Positions 43,465-53,671 of a stretch of DNA of 64,000 bases are shown here, piece by piece (position 1 is the stretch's first letter; each line of letters opens with the position of its first letter). Source of the stretch: Herbiconiux moechotypicola (GTDB lineage Bacteria > Actinomycetota > Actinomycetes > Actinomycetales > Microbacteriaceae); the NCBI RefSeq assembly GCF_024979255.1, contig NZ_JANLCN010000013.1, positions 1 through 64,000 of the forward strand, read 5' to 3'. The notes under the pieces were generated by a model that saw only the letters and a list, made by a program, of their open reading frames with translations, was not told where the DNA came from and made no database searches. A program made the position numbers and the translations under genes.

Positions 43465-44436
43465 GTGCTGGTCGTGCTGCTGCATCTGTTCGTGCTGCAC
43501 TACATCTACTTCTTCTACGGATCGCCCGGCAGCGAGCTGGTGAGCGTCGTGGTCGACGCCTCGTTGCCGCTGCGCATGCCGCTGTTCTTCCTCGTCTCCG
43601 GATACCTCGCCGCGAGGGCGCTCTGGAGACCCTGGGCCGCCGTGGGCCGAAGACGCGTGTGGCTGCTGGTGTACCTCTACGGGGTGTGGATCGTACTGAA
43701 CGCGCTGTTCGACCTGGCGCGCGAGCGGCTCGGCCACGGCGGGTCGGTCGATCCCGTGCGATTCGTGGCCGAGAACCTCATCGAGCCGCAGACCGCACTG
43801 TGGTACCTGTACGCGCTGGTCGTGTTCTTCCTGGTGACGAGGCTCACCCGCTCGTGGTCACTCGGTGCCGTGCTCGCGCTCGGCATCGCGGCCTCGGTGG
43901 TCGGCACGACCTTCTTCGACGGACTGCCCCAGCATCTGCTGCGCTCGTTCGTGTTCTACGCCCTCGCCGCCCGCGCTCCACAGATCATCGACTGGGTGGC
44001 CTCCCGCACCGGGTTCGCTCCACTGCTGGCGACGGCGGCGAGCTACGCCGCGCTGACCACACTGTATTTCGTCACCTCGATCGACTTCGGGGTGCTGCTG
44101 GTGGCGGGCGCGGTAGGGGTCGCCCTCGGCATCCAGCTCGCGGTGAGGCTCGGGGCGAAGCGCATCGCCGCGCCGTTCCGCTATCTGGGCCGGCACACCC
44201 TCGCCATCTTCCTCGTGCATCCGTTCGTGTTCGTGCTCGTCAACGACTTCTTCCTCGAGTTCCCCGAGGCGGCCGAGGCCATCCGCGACCGCCCGCTCGT
44301 CGTGGCCGTCTACCCCTGGCTGCTGCTGGCCGCCACCCTGGCCGTGTGCGTCGGCCTCGAGGCCCTGGCCACGCGCATCGGCCTCGGGTTCCTCTTCACC
44401 CTGCCGAGATTCCGCCGCAAGGCCGCCGCCCGCTGA
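43465..44436 (+). CDS. Acyltransferase 3 family membrane protein (start uncertain)
   Basis: A polytopic membrane O-acyltransferase (about ten helices) that acetylates extracytoplasmic sugars. MPLFFLVSGYLAA and the later RTLGRHTLAIFLVHPF-like segment (here YLGRHTLAIFLVHPF) are family marks. The GTG at 43465 is the first canonical start, yet the family-typical N-terminus (RLAWPDFARGLSIVLVVLLH) begins upstream in the same frame with no ATG, GTG or TTG. An AGAAGAGGGG ribosome-like site sits before an ATC codon at 43405, so either a non-standard start or a start mutation is likely. True length would then be 343 residues. Confidence 0.8.
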   Translation: MLVVLLHLFVLHYIYFFYGSPGSELVSVVVDASLPLRMPLFFLVSGYLAARALWRPWAAVGRRRVWLLVYLYGVWIVLNALFDLARERLGHGGSVDPVRFVAENLIEPQTALWYLYALVVFFLVTRLTRSWSLGAVLALGIAASVVGTTFFDGLPQHLLRSFVFYALAARAPQIIDWVASRTGFAPLLATAASYAALTTLYFVTSIDFGVLLVAGAVGVALGIQLAVRLGAKRIAAPFRYLGRHTLAIFLVHPFVFVLVNDFFLEFPEAAEAIRDRPLVVAVYPWLLLAATLAVCVGLEALATRIGLGFLFTLPRFRRKAAAR

Positions 44437-44458
44437 TCGCGCATCCCGGCTCTGTCGG

Positions 44459-45154
44459 TCAGGAGCTCGCGGTGATGGTGTTGATGACGAGCACGATGAG
44501 CAGGGCGTTGAGAAAGAAGCTCAGCGTGGTGTGCCACACGACCGTCCACCGCATCCGGGTGTCGGTGACGTTCACGTCGGAGACCGAGAACGCGGTCGCG
44601 TTCGTGAACGCGAAGTAGACGAAGTCGGCCAGGCGCGGCCGCGGGGTCTTCGGGAACTCCAGCGGGGGCGTGACCGCTCGCCGGTAACGGCGCTCGTAGA
44701 TGCGCGCGAATCCCCAGTGGAAGAGAGCCCACGACAGCAGCATCGCCCACACCGCGACGGGGTCGATGCTTCCACGCCAGTCGGGCTCGCCCCGCAGCAA
44801 CAGCAGCTGCACCGCCGCGGTCACCCCGATGAGGCTCGCGGCGAAGGTGGCGAACGAGCTGATGAACCGCGTGAACGGGTTGAGGTCGATCAACGCGATG
44901 AGCGGATGCGCGGGGCCCGACGGCACCCGCCGCGCGCTCACCGAGACCACGATCACCGCGGCCAGCCAGTACAGCGACCCGAACAGGCACCAGGTGATCA
45001 GCACCCCGAAGATCTCGTCGTCGGTCTCGGCCGAGAACACCAGCAGCGCCCCCGCCCACACCAGCAGCGCCTGCGCGACGAGGTCGACCACCCGCAGAGC
45101 GAGTCCGCCGACCATCGCGGCCGCGGCCCCCGCTCTCACCGAACCTCCATCCAC
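44459..45154 (-). CDS. DUF1345 family membrane protein
   Basis: A 231-residue integral membrane protein with five or six helices. The second half matches DUF1345: LADFVYFAFTNATAFSVSDVNV, then TDTRMRWTVVWHTTLSFFLNALLIVLVIN. The family is poorly characterised. It converges on the acyltransferase and is divergent from paralog 5 of the Tat family. Nothing in sequence or context assigns a substrate. Confidence 0.85.
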   Translation of the reverse strand: MDGGSVRAGAAAAMVGGLALRVVDLVAQALLVWAGALLVFSAETDDEIFGVLITWCLFGSLYWLAAVIVVSVSARRVPSGPAHPLIALIDLNPFTRFISSFATFAASLIGVTAAVQLLLLRGEPDWRGSIDPVAVWAMLLSWALFHWGFARIYERRYRRAVTPPLEFPKTPRPRLADFVYFAFTNATAFSVSDVNVTDTRMRWTVVWHTTLSFFLNALLIVLVINTITASS

Positions 45155-45272
45155 GAGAACTCAGGGTAGTGGCGAATGCGTGAGCATGGCCAGACGGGGG
45201 AGCCTGGTCGGACCTCGGAGGCGGTCACGGTAGCCTGGGGCTGCGAAGCACGCGTACGGCTTGGGGGAGCAG

Positions 45273-45665
45273 ATGAAAGACGTATCTCGACGCACCGTCC
45301 TCACCGGAGCTGCATGGTCGGTTCCGGTGATCGCCCTGGGGGTCACTGCCCCCGCGGCCGCGGCAAGCGGTGCAGCACCTTCTGTCACCATCACCGGAAT
45401 CGCCTACACCGGATCGTTCGACTGGTACCGCCTGTTCATCACGGTCGACAACATCCCGAGTGGAGCCCAGAACCTCACCGGCGGGGTCACCTGGACGCCC
45501 ACCGGAGGAGCCACCATCGGTTCGTCGAACTTCGTGGTCGACGAGTCAGGGAATGCGTCGATCACCTTGGCCGACTTCCCGACCGGCGTCCCTTACATCT
45601 TCACGGCAACCGTCAGGATCCAGGGTGCAGCGGTTCAAGGCTCGTTCACGTACACGTTCAGTTGA
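45273..45665 (+). CDS. Tat-exported small protein, paralog 5
   Basis: A 130-residue secreted protein, the shortest of the five. VSRRTVLTGAAWSVPVIALGV and TAPAAAAS form the signal. The mature ~100 residues are one predicted beta-sandwich (LFITVDNIPSGAQNLTGGVTWTP, FTATVRIQGAAVQGSFTYTF). ATG 45273 follows GGGGGAG at good spacing; the TTG at 45261 lies within that ribosome site. Overlaps the next, convergent gene by 8 bp. Confidence 0.78.
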   Translation: MKDVSRRTVLTGAAWSVPVIALGVTAPAAAASGAAPSVTITGIAYTGSFDWYRLFITVDNIPSGAQNLTGGVTWTPTGGATIGSSNFVVDESGNASITLADFPTGVPYIFTATVRIQGAAVQGSFTYTFS

Positions 45666-46332
45666 GGATGAACTGCTGGGTGGTGGCGGAGGGGATGCCG
45701 GCGACCGAGACCGCGAGGTGGTAGGAGGCGCCGGCGGCGGGCACCTGGGGTGGGTCGGTGGCCGAGCAGGTGTCGGGCGAGGAGCGGGTGCGGTCCCAGG
45801 CGAATGGCGTGGAGGCCACCGGCACGCCGGGCGCGAGCAGCGCCTCGGTGTCGGTGGGGTCGGTCTGGCAGTCGGTCGAGGTCCAGTACACCTCGTCTCC
45901 GCTGGTGATGGTGTAGACCTGCTGCGAGGTGCCGGCGTTCACGGTGCAGGCGACGGTGCCGGTGTTGGTGATGGTGAACGAGATCTGCGGGATGGCCCCG
46001 GCCGTGTAGTTGGTGGCGTCGGTGACGGGCACCACGCTCACGTCGGCGGGGTCGCACGGGCCGCCCTCGACCGTGGTCGAGCCGTCGGCGGCGCCTTCGA
46101 CGGAGCCGGGCGCGGGGGTGGCGTCGGTGCCAGACGTGCCGGAGGTATCGGAGGCCGCCGCGCTGCCGCTCGGCGTGGCCGCCGGCGCGGTGGCGGCATC
46201 GCCGGAACCGGGCCGCACGACGATGAGCACCACGATGGCGACGATCGCGACCAGCACGAACAGCACCACCAGCCGCCGGCGCCAGTAGACGCGCTTGGGC
46301 TGGGGGCCCACCGGGTGCCTGAGCGTCGACAT
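45658..46332 (-). CDS. Membrane-anchored DUF4232-like protein
   Basis: A 224-residue protein with a short cytoplasmic basic start, one membrane helix (~20-41), an Ala/Ser/Thr/Pro-rich stalk, and an extracellular beta domain (~90-224) with SFTITNTGTVACTVNAG, typical of DUF4232-like extracytoplasmic domains. Four cysteines in the domain could form disulfides. Function unknown; it faces outward like the neighbouring Tat paralogs but is not one of them. Confidence 0.7.
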   Translation of the reverse strand: MSTLRHPVGPQPKRVYWRRRLVVLFVLVAIVAIVVLIVVRPGSGDAATAPAATPSGSAAASDTSGTSGTDATPAPGSVEGAADGSTTVEGGPCDPADVSVVPVTDATNYTAGAIPQISFTITNTGTVACTVNAGTSQQVYTITSGDEVYWTSTDCQTDPTDTEALLAPGVPVASTPFAWDRTRSSPDTCSATDPPQVPAAGASYHLAVSVAGIPSATTQQFILN

Positions 46333-46361
46333 GACCTCAGGCTACCCAGCGGGGGCCCGCA

Positions 46362-46801
46362 TCACGGTGAGACGGAGCCGTGAGTCGCCAGTCCGAAGGC
46401 CTCCAGTTCGCGGTCGTCGAGCATCCTGGAGCGGATCATGAACCGCTTGCCCTCCGGCGCCTCGATCGAGAAGCCGCTCCCCCGCCCGTCGACGAGGTCG
46501 ATGGTGAGGTGGGTGTACTTCCAGTACTCGAACTGCGACCTCGACATGTACACGTCGACGGGGTAGATGCCCTCCACGTGCAGGGTGCCGAGGTGCACAT
46601 CCGACGCCCCCACCCGGAACATGCCGACGGGGTAGCACATCGGCGACGAGCCGTCGCAGCAGCCGCCCGACTGGTGGAACATGAGCTGGCCGTGGGTGGC
46701 GGCGAGGTGCCGCAGCATGTCGGCTGCGGCACCCGTCACGTCGACCCGCGAGACGGCGGGCGCCGCGGTGCCGGTCGCCGTGCCGGCCGCGGTGTCGGGC
46801 A

Positions 46802-46802
<1 letters not shown>
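46362..46802 (-). CDS. DUF779 protein of the aldehyde dehydrogenase operon
   Basis: A 146-residue DUF779 protein. HQSGGCCDGSSPMCYPVGMF carries the conserved clustered cysteines, followed by HLGTLHVEGIYPVDVYMSRSQFEYW and FSIEAPEGKRFMIRSRML. It is regularly encoded next to acetaldehyde/aldehyde dehydrogenases, and here its start shares one base with the aldehyde dehydrogenase stop (TGATG). The molecular role is unclear; the cysteine cluster suggests a metal or redox function assisting the enzyme. Confidence 0.9.
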
Positions 46803-48379
<1,577 letters not shown>

Positions 48380-48402
48380 GAGAGTGCTCCTAATCGACGA
48401 CG

Positions 48403-49461
48403 GTGTCGGATGCGCAGCACGCTACGCCCGCGAAGGTTGCACCCCGTTGCGCGGGCTCACTCACGGCGGCGGGAATGGCTCGGGTCGCGGGAGCCTTGTA
48501 CCGACACATGAGGGCGACGGTCGGGACGGTGGCGGCGGGTGAGACGGATGCGCTGGGCGCGTTCATCGGGCGCCTGCGGTTCGCGGGCGGTGCGGCCGCC
48601 ACGACCGCCCTGGCGCTCGGCGACCGACAGCGCTTCGAACCGCCCGCCGGTGAGCGCCCGGTGGTGCTCCACCATGTGATCTCGGGCTCGGTGAGCCTGT
48701 GCGGCGACGAGGTGTGCGGGATCGCGCGCACCGGCGATGTGGTGGTGCTGCCCGGCGGCGGCGCACACAGCGTGACGGCCCTCGACGGGTCGGAGCTGCT
48801 CACCCTCACCCTCCGGCCCGATCTGGCGACCCTCGCGGCGATGGGCGGTCTGCCCGCCTTGCTCACGGTCTGCTGCCTGTCGGGCGGTGAGCCGTTCGTG
48901 GGCGCGGTGCTGGAACAGCTCGTGCGCGAGCATCGCGGGGCCCGCGCCGGAGCCACGACGCTCATCGACCGGCTGGCCGAGCTCGTGCTCGCCTCGGCGG
49001 TGCGCACCTGGGCGGAGGCGGGCGCGGCGGGCGGCGCCGGGGAGACGGAGTCGGTCGCCGGCCGGTCGGTGGCGCTCCGCGACCCCCACGTCGCCCGCGC
49101 GGTGGAGGCGATCCACGCCCGCCCGGGCGAGGCCTGGACCGTGGCCGGCCTCGCCCGGCTGGCCCGCTCCTCACGCTCCGTGTTCGCCGCGCAGTTCCGC
49201 GTCGCGGTCGGGGCGACGCCCCTGGAGTATTTGGGCCGGGTGCGGATGGACCGCGCCAAGGAGCTGCTCGTTCCGGGCGGCCCCACCGTCGGCCGGGTGG
49301 CCGAGGAGCTGGGCTACCGCTCCGACGAGGCGTTCAGCCGCGCCTTCCGCCGGGCGGTGGGCGTGTCGCCGACCCAGTGGCGGCGGGATGCACGGCCGGC
49401 ACCGCGCATCCCCACCGTCACCGCCACCGTCACGAGCGCGCCGGCAGTCGCAGCACGCTGA
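48403..49461 (+). CDS. AraC family transcriptional regulator (cupin_6 sensor)
   Basis: Up to 352 residues. A cupin-type sensor ([12 protein letters not shown] to [17 protein letters not shown]) precedes a C-terminal AraC HTH ([26 protein letters not shown] and [22 protein letters not shown]). Divergent from the aldehyde dehydrogenase, so a likely regulator of it. The outermost start, GTG 48403, leaves only 23 bp to the dehydrogenase start and has no ribosome site; ATG 48475 or 48508 are equally plausible and leave room for promoters. The 3' end overlaps the MFS gene by 32 bp. Confidence 0.82.
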   Translation: MSDAQHATPAKVAPRCAGSLTAAGMARVAGALYRHMRATVGTVAAGETDALGAFIGRLRFAGGAAATTALALGDRQRFEPPAGERPVVLHHVISGSVSLCGDEVCGIARTGDVVVLPGGGAHSVTALDGSELLTLTLRPDLATLAAMGGLPALLTVCCLSGGEPFVGAVLEQLVREHRGARAGATTLIDRLAELVLASAVRTWAEAGAAGGAGETESVAGRSVALRDPHVARAVEAIHARPGEAWTVAGLARLARSSRSVFAAQFRVAVGATPLEYLGRVRMDRAKELLVPGGPTVGRVAEELGYRSDEAFSRAFRRAVGVSPTQWRRDARPAPRIPTVTATVTSAPAVAAR

Positions 49462-50650
49462 GCAGGCCGGCCCCGGCGAGCGCGGACAAGCCTCCCACGA
49501 GCACCGCCGGCGCGACCCCCGCCGAGTCGACGAGCAGCCCGCCGACGACGGCTCCCACCGCGATGGCAACCTGGAAGGCGGCCACCTGCAGGCCGCCGAC
49601 GCTCTCCAGACGGGTCGGTTCCACGCGGGCCATCCAGGTCATGAGGGTGGTGGGCACGGCGCCGAACCCGAGGCCCCAGAGCGCCACCCCGGCCACCACG
49701 CCTACGGGTGAACCTCCGGAGAGCGCGAACACGATCATCGCCGCACCCAGCACGAGCGGCACGAGCACGGCCGCTACGCGCATCCGCCGGTCGGCGAGCG
49801 GGCCGGCCACCAGGTTGCCGGCGAACGCGGCGACGCCGTAGACGAACAGCAGCGCGGCGAGAACCGAGGCGTCGAGGCCGCCGATCTCGGCCGCGGCCGG
49901 GCGGATGTAGGTGAATCCGGTGAAGTGCCCACCCGCGATGAACGCGGTCGCGACGAGCCCGAGCAGGATGAGTCGCGAGCGCAGGGTGGCCAGCAGAGGC
50001 CTGAACCCCGGCACCCCCGCGGGTGCGACCGGCGGCAGCAGCGCGGCCTGGGCGACGAGGGCGAGAGCCGCCACCCCGGCGGCGAGCACGAACACCCACC
50101 GCCATCCCCAGACCTCACCGAGCCAGGTGCCGAGCGGGATGGCGGCGACCGTGGCGAGCGAGACGCCGGTGTTCACCACCGTCATCGCGCGTCCGAGCCG
50201 CGCTGGAGACACCAGGCTCGCGGTCATGGCCACGGCGAGCGCCCAGAAGCCGCCGAGGGCGATGCCGATGAGAACCCGGGCGGCGAGCAGCACGGGGTAG
50301 CTGGGGGCGAGCGCCACGAGCAGGTCGGAGAGGATGGCGAGCGCTGTGAGCCCGAGCATGACCGTGCGCCGGTCGATGCGCGGCAGCACCACGGGCAGGG
50401 TGAGCGCGGTGACGGCCGCGATGATCGCGGTGATGCTCACCGACTGCCCGGCGACGCCGTCGGAGACCCCGAGGTCGGCGGCGATGCGGGAGAGGAGGCT
50501 GGCCGGGAGGAACTCGGCCATGACGAGGGCGAAGACGCCGAGCCCGAGCGAGGCGACGCCGGCCCACGATGCAGGGCCGGCGGGTTCGGGAGCGGCGGAA
50601 CGGACGGGAACCGAACCGGTGCCCGGAACGGATGCGGTGGTGCTGGTCAT
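49430..50650 (-). CDS. MFS transporter (DHA1/AraJ-like)
   Basis: A 406-residue 12-helix major facilitator, of the drug:H+ antiporter DHA1/AraJ-like group. The first helix contains FALVMAEFLPASLLSRIA, the motif-A loop is at LPRIDRRTVMLG, motif-B/C-like GIALGGFWALAVAMTASLV lies in helix 5, and the second half starts near PLLATLRSRLILLG. Probably exports a sugar, drug or metabolite; substrate unknown. ATG 50650 has a weak ribosome site. It converges on the AraC gene. Confidence 0.9.
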   Translation of the reverse strand: MTSTTASVPGTGSVPVRSAAPEPAGPASWAGVASLGLGVFALVMAEFLPASLLSRIAADLGVSDGVAGQSVSITAIIAAVTALTLPVVLPRIDRRTVMLGLTALAILSDLLVALAPSYPVLLAARVLIGIALGGFWALAVAMTASLVSPARLGRAMTVVNTGVSLATVAAIPLGTWLGEVWGWRWVFVLAAGVAALALVAQAALLPPVAPAGVPGFRPLLATLRSRLILLGLVATAFIAGGHFTGFTYIRPAAAEIGGLDASVLAALLFVYGVAAFAGNLVAGPLADRRMRVAAVLVPLVLGAAMIVFALSGGSPVGVVAGVALWGLGFGAVPTTLMTWMARVEPTRLESVGGLQVAAFQVAIAVGAVVGGLLVDSAGVAPAVLVGGLSALAGAGLLSVLRLPARS

Positions 50651-50724
50651 GGAGAGCACAACCGGCCCGGCGCCTCCGCGATGCGGCAGATCGTCGGGCG
50701 AACCGTGCAGATCGTCCGCGCGGG

Positions 50725-52011
50725 TCAGCGCTCGAGCGACTCCAGGTGCGCCACGATGCCGGCGCGGCGGGGTGACTTGGGCGGCAGCAACCGCAGCGCG
50801 GCCGTCCACACCTCGGCGTCGCCCTGCCCCTCCTCGGTGCCGGCGTAGTCGAGCAGCACGTCGAGCGCGGCGTCGGTGAGCATCGCCTCGCGCAGCCGAA
50901 CGCGCAGCCTGGTGCGCACCTCGTCGACGCCCGGCGCCTCCGACCCGGGCAGCAGCGGCCCCCGGTAGGCCGCGAGCGCCACGCGGTGAGCCCCTCGATC
51001 CAGCAGCGACACCACGTGGTGGGCGTCGAGTTCCACCGGCGTGGTGAGACGGTAGGGCCTCGACTCCACCACGATGCCCGACCCCGACGACTCGAGCACC
51101 CGGCGCAGGCGCACCATCTCGGCGCGGAGGGTGACCACGGCGTCGTCGCCGTAGACGAGGTCGGCGAGCCGGGAGGCGGAGAGGCCCTCGCGATGCCAGG
51201 CCAGCAGCGTGACGATCTCGGAGTGCCGGGTGCTCAGCTCGAACGGACCTGCCGCGGTGACGAGCTCGCCGGTGTCGCGGCCGAGCACGTGCAGGGCGGC
51301 CGGCCGCGCTCGTGCCGGCGACGGCGGTGTCGAGGCCCGGGGCGCGGGCGCGCCGAAACCCGCGATGCTCGTACTCTGCGCCGCCCGATCGCCGCGCTCA
51401 CGGAGGGCCTGCAGCCGCAACACCATCAGCTCGGCCTCCGCCGCGGCCGCGGTCGCCTCGATGAGCGGCAGGGTGTGCGGGTCGACCGCGCGCTCGTCGC
51501 CCGTGATGTCGATGACGCCCAGGATGCGCCGGGTCTCCGGGTCGTGCACGGGCACCGCCGTGCAGCTCCAGCCGTGCACCAGGCGGTTGAAATGCTCGGC
51601 GTCGTGGATCTGGATGCCGTGGTCGAGCGCCAGCGCGGTGCCGGGGGCCGAGGTGCCCACCTGCTGCTCCGACCAACCGGCCCCCTCGACGAACCGCATC
51701 TGCTCGGCCCGGCGCTTGGCCGCGCGATCGCCCTCCACCCACAGCAGTCTGCCCATCTCGTCGCCGACGGCCACGAGCAGGCCCGACCCCTCGGCGTCGC
51801 GCACGAGCAGTTTGCGGATGACGGGCAGCACCGGCGCCAGCGGATGCGCGCTCCTGAAGTCGACCAAAACGTCTTCGCCCACGGCGAGGTCGGGCAGCAA
51901 TCGCTCGGGGTCGAGCGCGTTGCTGCGGGCGCGTTCCCACGATTCCGACACCACGCGGCGGGTTCGTCGCCGGGCCGAGCCGTCGGGGAGCGCGAGCCAG
52001 GGACTGCTCAT
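50725..52011 (-). CDS. GAF-domain transcriptional regulator
   Basis: A 428-residue regulator with an N-terminal sigma-54-activator-like GAF region (SWERARSNALDPERLLPDL, then WSEQQVGTSAPGTALALDHG and GVIDITGDERAVDPHT) but no AAA+ ATPase domain. The C-terminal half has a winged-helix-like part (ELSTRHSEIVTLLAWHREGLSASRLADLVYGDD, MVRLRRVLESSG). Actinomycete relatives sit beside aldehyde dehydrogenase/DUF779 operons and control them; the neighbours here fit. ATG 52011 follows GGGGGAG closely. Confidence 0.85.
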   Translation of the reverse strand: MSSPWLALPDGSARRRTRRVVSESWERARSNALDPERLLPDLAVGEDVLVDFRSAHPLAPVLPVIRKLLVRDAEGSGLLVAVGDEMGRLLWVEGDRAAKRRAEQMRFVEGAGWSEQQVGTSAPGTALALDHGIQIHDAEHFNRLVHGWSCTAVPVHDPETRRILGVIDITGDERAVDPHTLPLIEATAAAAEAELMVLRLQALRERGDRAAQSTSIAGFGAPAPRASTPPSPARARPAALHVLGRDTGELVTAAGPFELSTRHSEIVTLLAWHREGLSASRLADLVYGDDAVVTLRAEMVRLRRVLESSGSGIVVESRPYRLTTPVELDAHHVVSLLDRGAHRVALAAYRGPLLPGSEAPGVDEVRTRLRVRLREAMLTDAALDVLLDYAGTEEGQGDAEVWTAALRLLPPKSPRRAGIVAHLESLER

Positions 52012-52069
52012 GTCTCCCCCGATCCTCTTCGACGGCGGCGCGAGCGCAGCGGCGATCGCGGTCCCAGTA

Positions 52070-53050
52070 TCACCCGATGCCGGCCTCGATGCCAGTGCCC
52101 GTTCGCACCGCGCGCTCGACGGCACGGGTGCGGCCGCCGACTTCGGGCCGCCACAGCGACCAGACGGATGCGGGTGGCGCCACCCCGAGCATCCGGCTGT
52201 CGGCGACGACGAGCCTGCGCTCCCCGCCGAGGCTCCAGCGCCAGACGGCCGCCGTGGCGAGCACCACGACGAGCGTGAGGATGACGACGAAGGCGTCCTG
52301 GCTCGCGGTCGACGCCGACAGCGCGGGGAGGTCCCAGAGCGAGTGCAGCACGAGTGCGGCGAGGAACAGGCCGGCGGCGAGCAGCCAGCCCCGCCATCGT
52401 GACCCTCGGCCCGCGGCGAGCGCGGCGGCGAGTCCGGCTCCGGTCATCGAGGTCCAGAACGCGTGCAGGGCGAAACCCTGCACCAGTCGGTCGACGCTGC
52501 TGGCGAGCGCCGCGGCGAACTGGGCGTCGCCTCCCTCCACCTCGAGCGCGGCCTGGTAGGCGTAGGAGACGTTCTCGATCAGGTCGAACCCGGTGCCCAC
52601 CAGGAAGCCGTAGACGAAGCCGTCCATCGCGGTGAGTCGCGAGGGCACGCTCAGCACGAGTACGGCCAGCACTCCGAGCAGCTTGAAGGTCTCCTCGTTG
52701 AGCGGCGCGGTGATGGCCGCCTCGATGCTCGCCAGGCCCGCCTTGGTGAGCAGCGAGCCGAGCGCGGTGTTGGCGTGGGCCGCCACGTTCGCCGCGACGA
52801 TCCCGCCCCAGAGCACCGCGAGCACGGCGAGCACCGCCCGCTGCCGCCGGAGCGGGTCGGCCAGGCCGAGCAGCGCCAGCGCCAGCACGCCTTGCACCAC
52901 CACCGTCAGCCACGCCGCGAGCGCCGCCTCGGGCATCTCGACGGCGTCGGTGAACACCGTCGCGTCGATGAGGAGCGAGACCACGAGCATCCCCACGACG
53001 ACCCAGAACAGCAGTCTGCGCGCCAGCGGCGGTTCGGCGGCGGCGCTCAT
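52070..53050 (-). CDS. PrsW family intramembrane metalloprotease
   Basis: A 326-residue polytopic protein of the PrsW family. Active-site motifs are in order: PLNEETFKLLG (EExxK), GFDLIENVSYA (FxxxE), LHAFWTSMTGAG (FxxxH type) and LVLHSLWDL (HxxxD). In Bacillus PrsW cuts an anti-sigma factor; a target here is unknown, although a transmembrane anti-sigma (RskA) is encoded at 7468. The start overlaps the upstream gene's stop by 4 bp. Hydrophobic helices run almost the full length up to ~270. Confidence 0.88.
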   Translation of the reverse strand: MSAAAEPPLARRLLFWVVVGMLVVSLLIDATVFTDAVEMPEAALAAWLTVVVQGVLALALLGLADPLRRQRAVLAVLAVLWGGIVAANVAAHANTALGSLLTKAGLASIEAAITAPLNEETFKLLGVLAVLVLSVPSRLTAMDGFVYGFLVGTGFDLIENVSYAYQAALEVEGGDAQFAAALASSVDRLVQGFALHAFWTSMTGAGLAAALAAGRGSRWRGWLLAAGLFLAALVLHSLWDLPALSASTASQDAFVVILTLVVVLATAAVWRWSLGGERRLVVADSRMLGVAPPASVWSLWRPEVGGRTRAVERAVRTGTGIEAGIG

Positions 53051-53622
53051 CGCACGATCTCCACCGAGTCGAGGAGGGAGCGCACCGCGGCCAGCACCCG
53101 TTCCTCGTCGGCCGTGGCCGGGTAGTCGACGACGACGAGGAGCGCCGCCTCGTCGGGCTCGACCGTGTCTCCGTCTCCCGGGGAGACGAGAGAGGCCCGG
53201 CCGGTGTGGCCCTCCGGCAGTGCGAACCATCCCGTGGTGAGGGCGAGACCGGATGCGGTGGTCGCCGTCTCGAGGCCCTCCACGTCACGCGACAACGCCT
53301 CTCCGAGCGCGGCGGCGGGGTCGGCGGCGTCCACCTCCTCGAGCAGCTTGAGCTCGAGCTCGACATCGTCGAGCCCCACCTCGATGCCGGCGTACGCGGC
53401 GGCGGAGTCCCCCAGGTCGGTCGTCTCCCACCCCTCAGGTGCCAGGTAGCCCGCCACGGCATCGGTCGACGAGTACAGCGTCTCGCGCTGGTAGAAGCCG
53501 ACCAGGTCGTCCGGCCGATCGGGCGCGAACGCATCGGCGTCGAACGCCGAGCCGGTGAGCAGCGCGCCGACGCCGAGGATGACGGCCGACACCCCGGCAT
53601 CGCGCCGGAGGTACGAACCCAT
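53047..53622 (-). CDS. Hypothetical exported or membrane-anchored protein
   Basis: A 191-residue protein I do not recognise. An N-terminal hydrophobic segment (AGVSAVILGVGALLTGSAF) can be a signal anchor; the rest is acidic (many D/E) and extracytoplasmic if so. It is translationally coupled to the PrsW-like protease by a 4-bp overlap, so it may be the protease's substrate or partner. No conserved catalytic motif seen. Confidence 0.65.
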   Translation of the reverse strand: MGSYLRRDAGVSAVILGVGALLTGSAFDADAFAPDRPDDLVGFYQRETLYSSTDAVAGYLAPEGWETTDLGDSAAAYAGIEVGLDDVELELKLLEEVDAADPAAALGEALSRDVEGLETATTASGLALTTGWFALPEGHTGRASLVSPGDGDTVEPDEAALLVVVDYPATADEERVLAAVRSLLDSVEIVR

Positions 53623-53671
53623 GCCCGGACACTACCGGGCCGCTCGTCGCGGGCGCCAGTCGCGCATCCGG

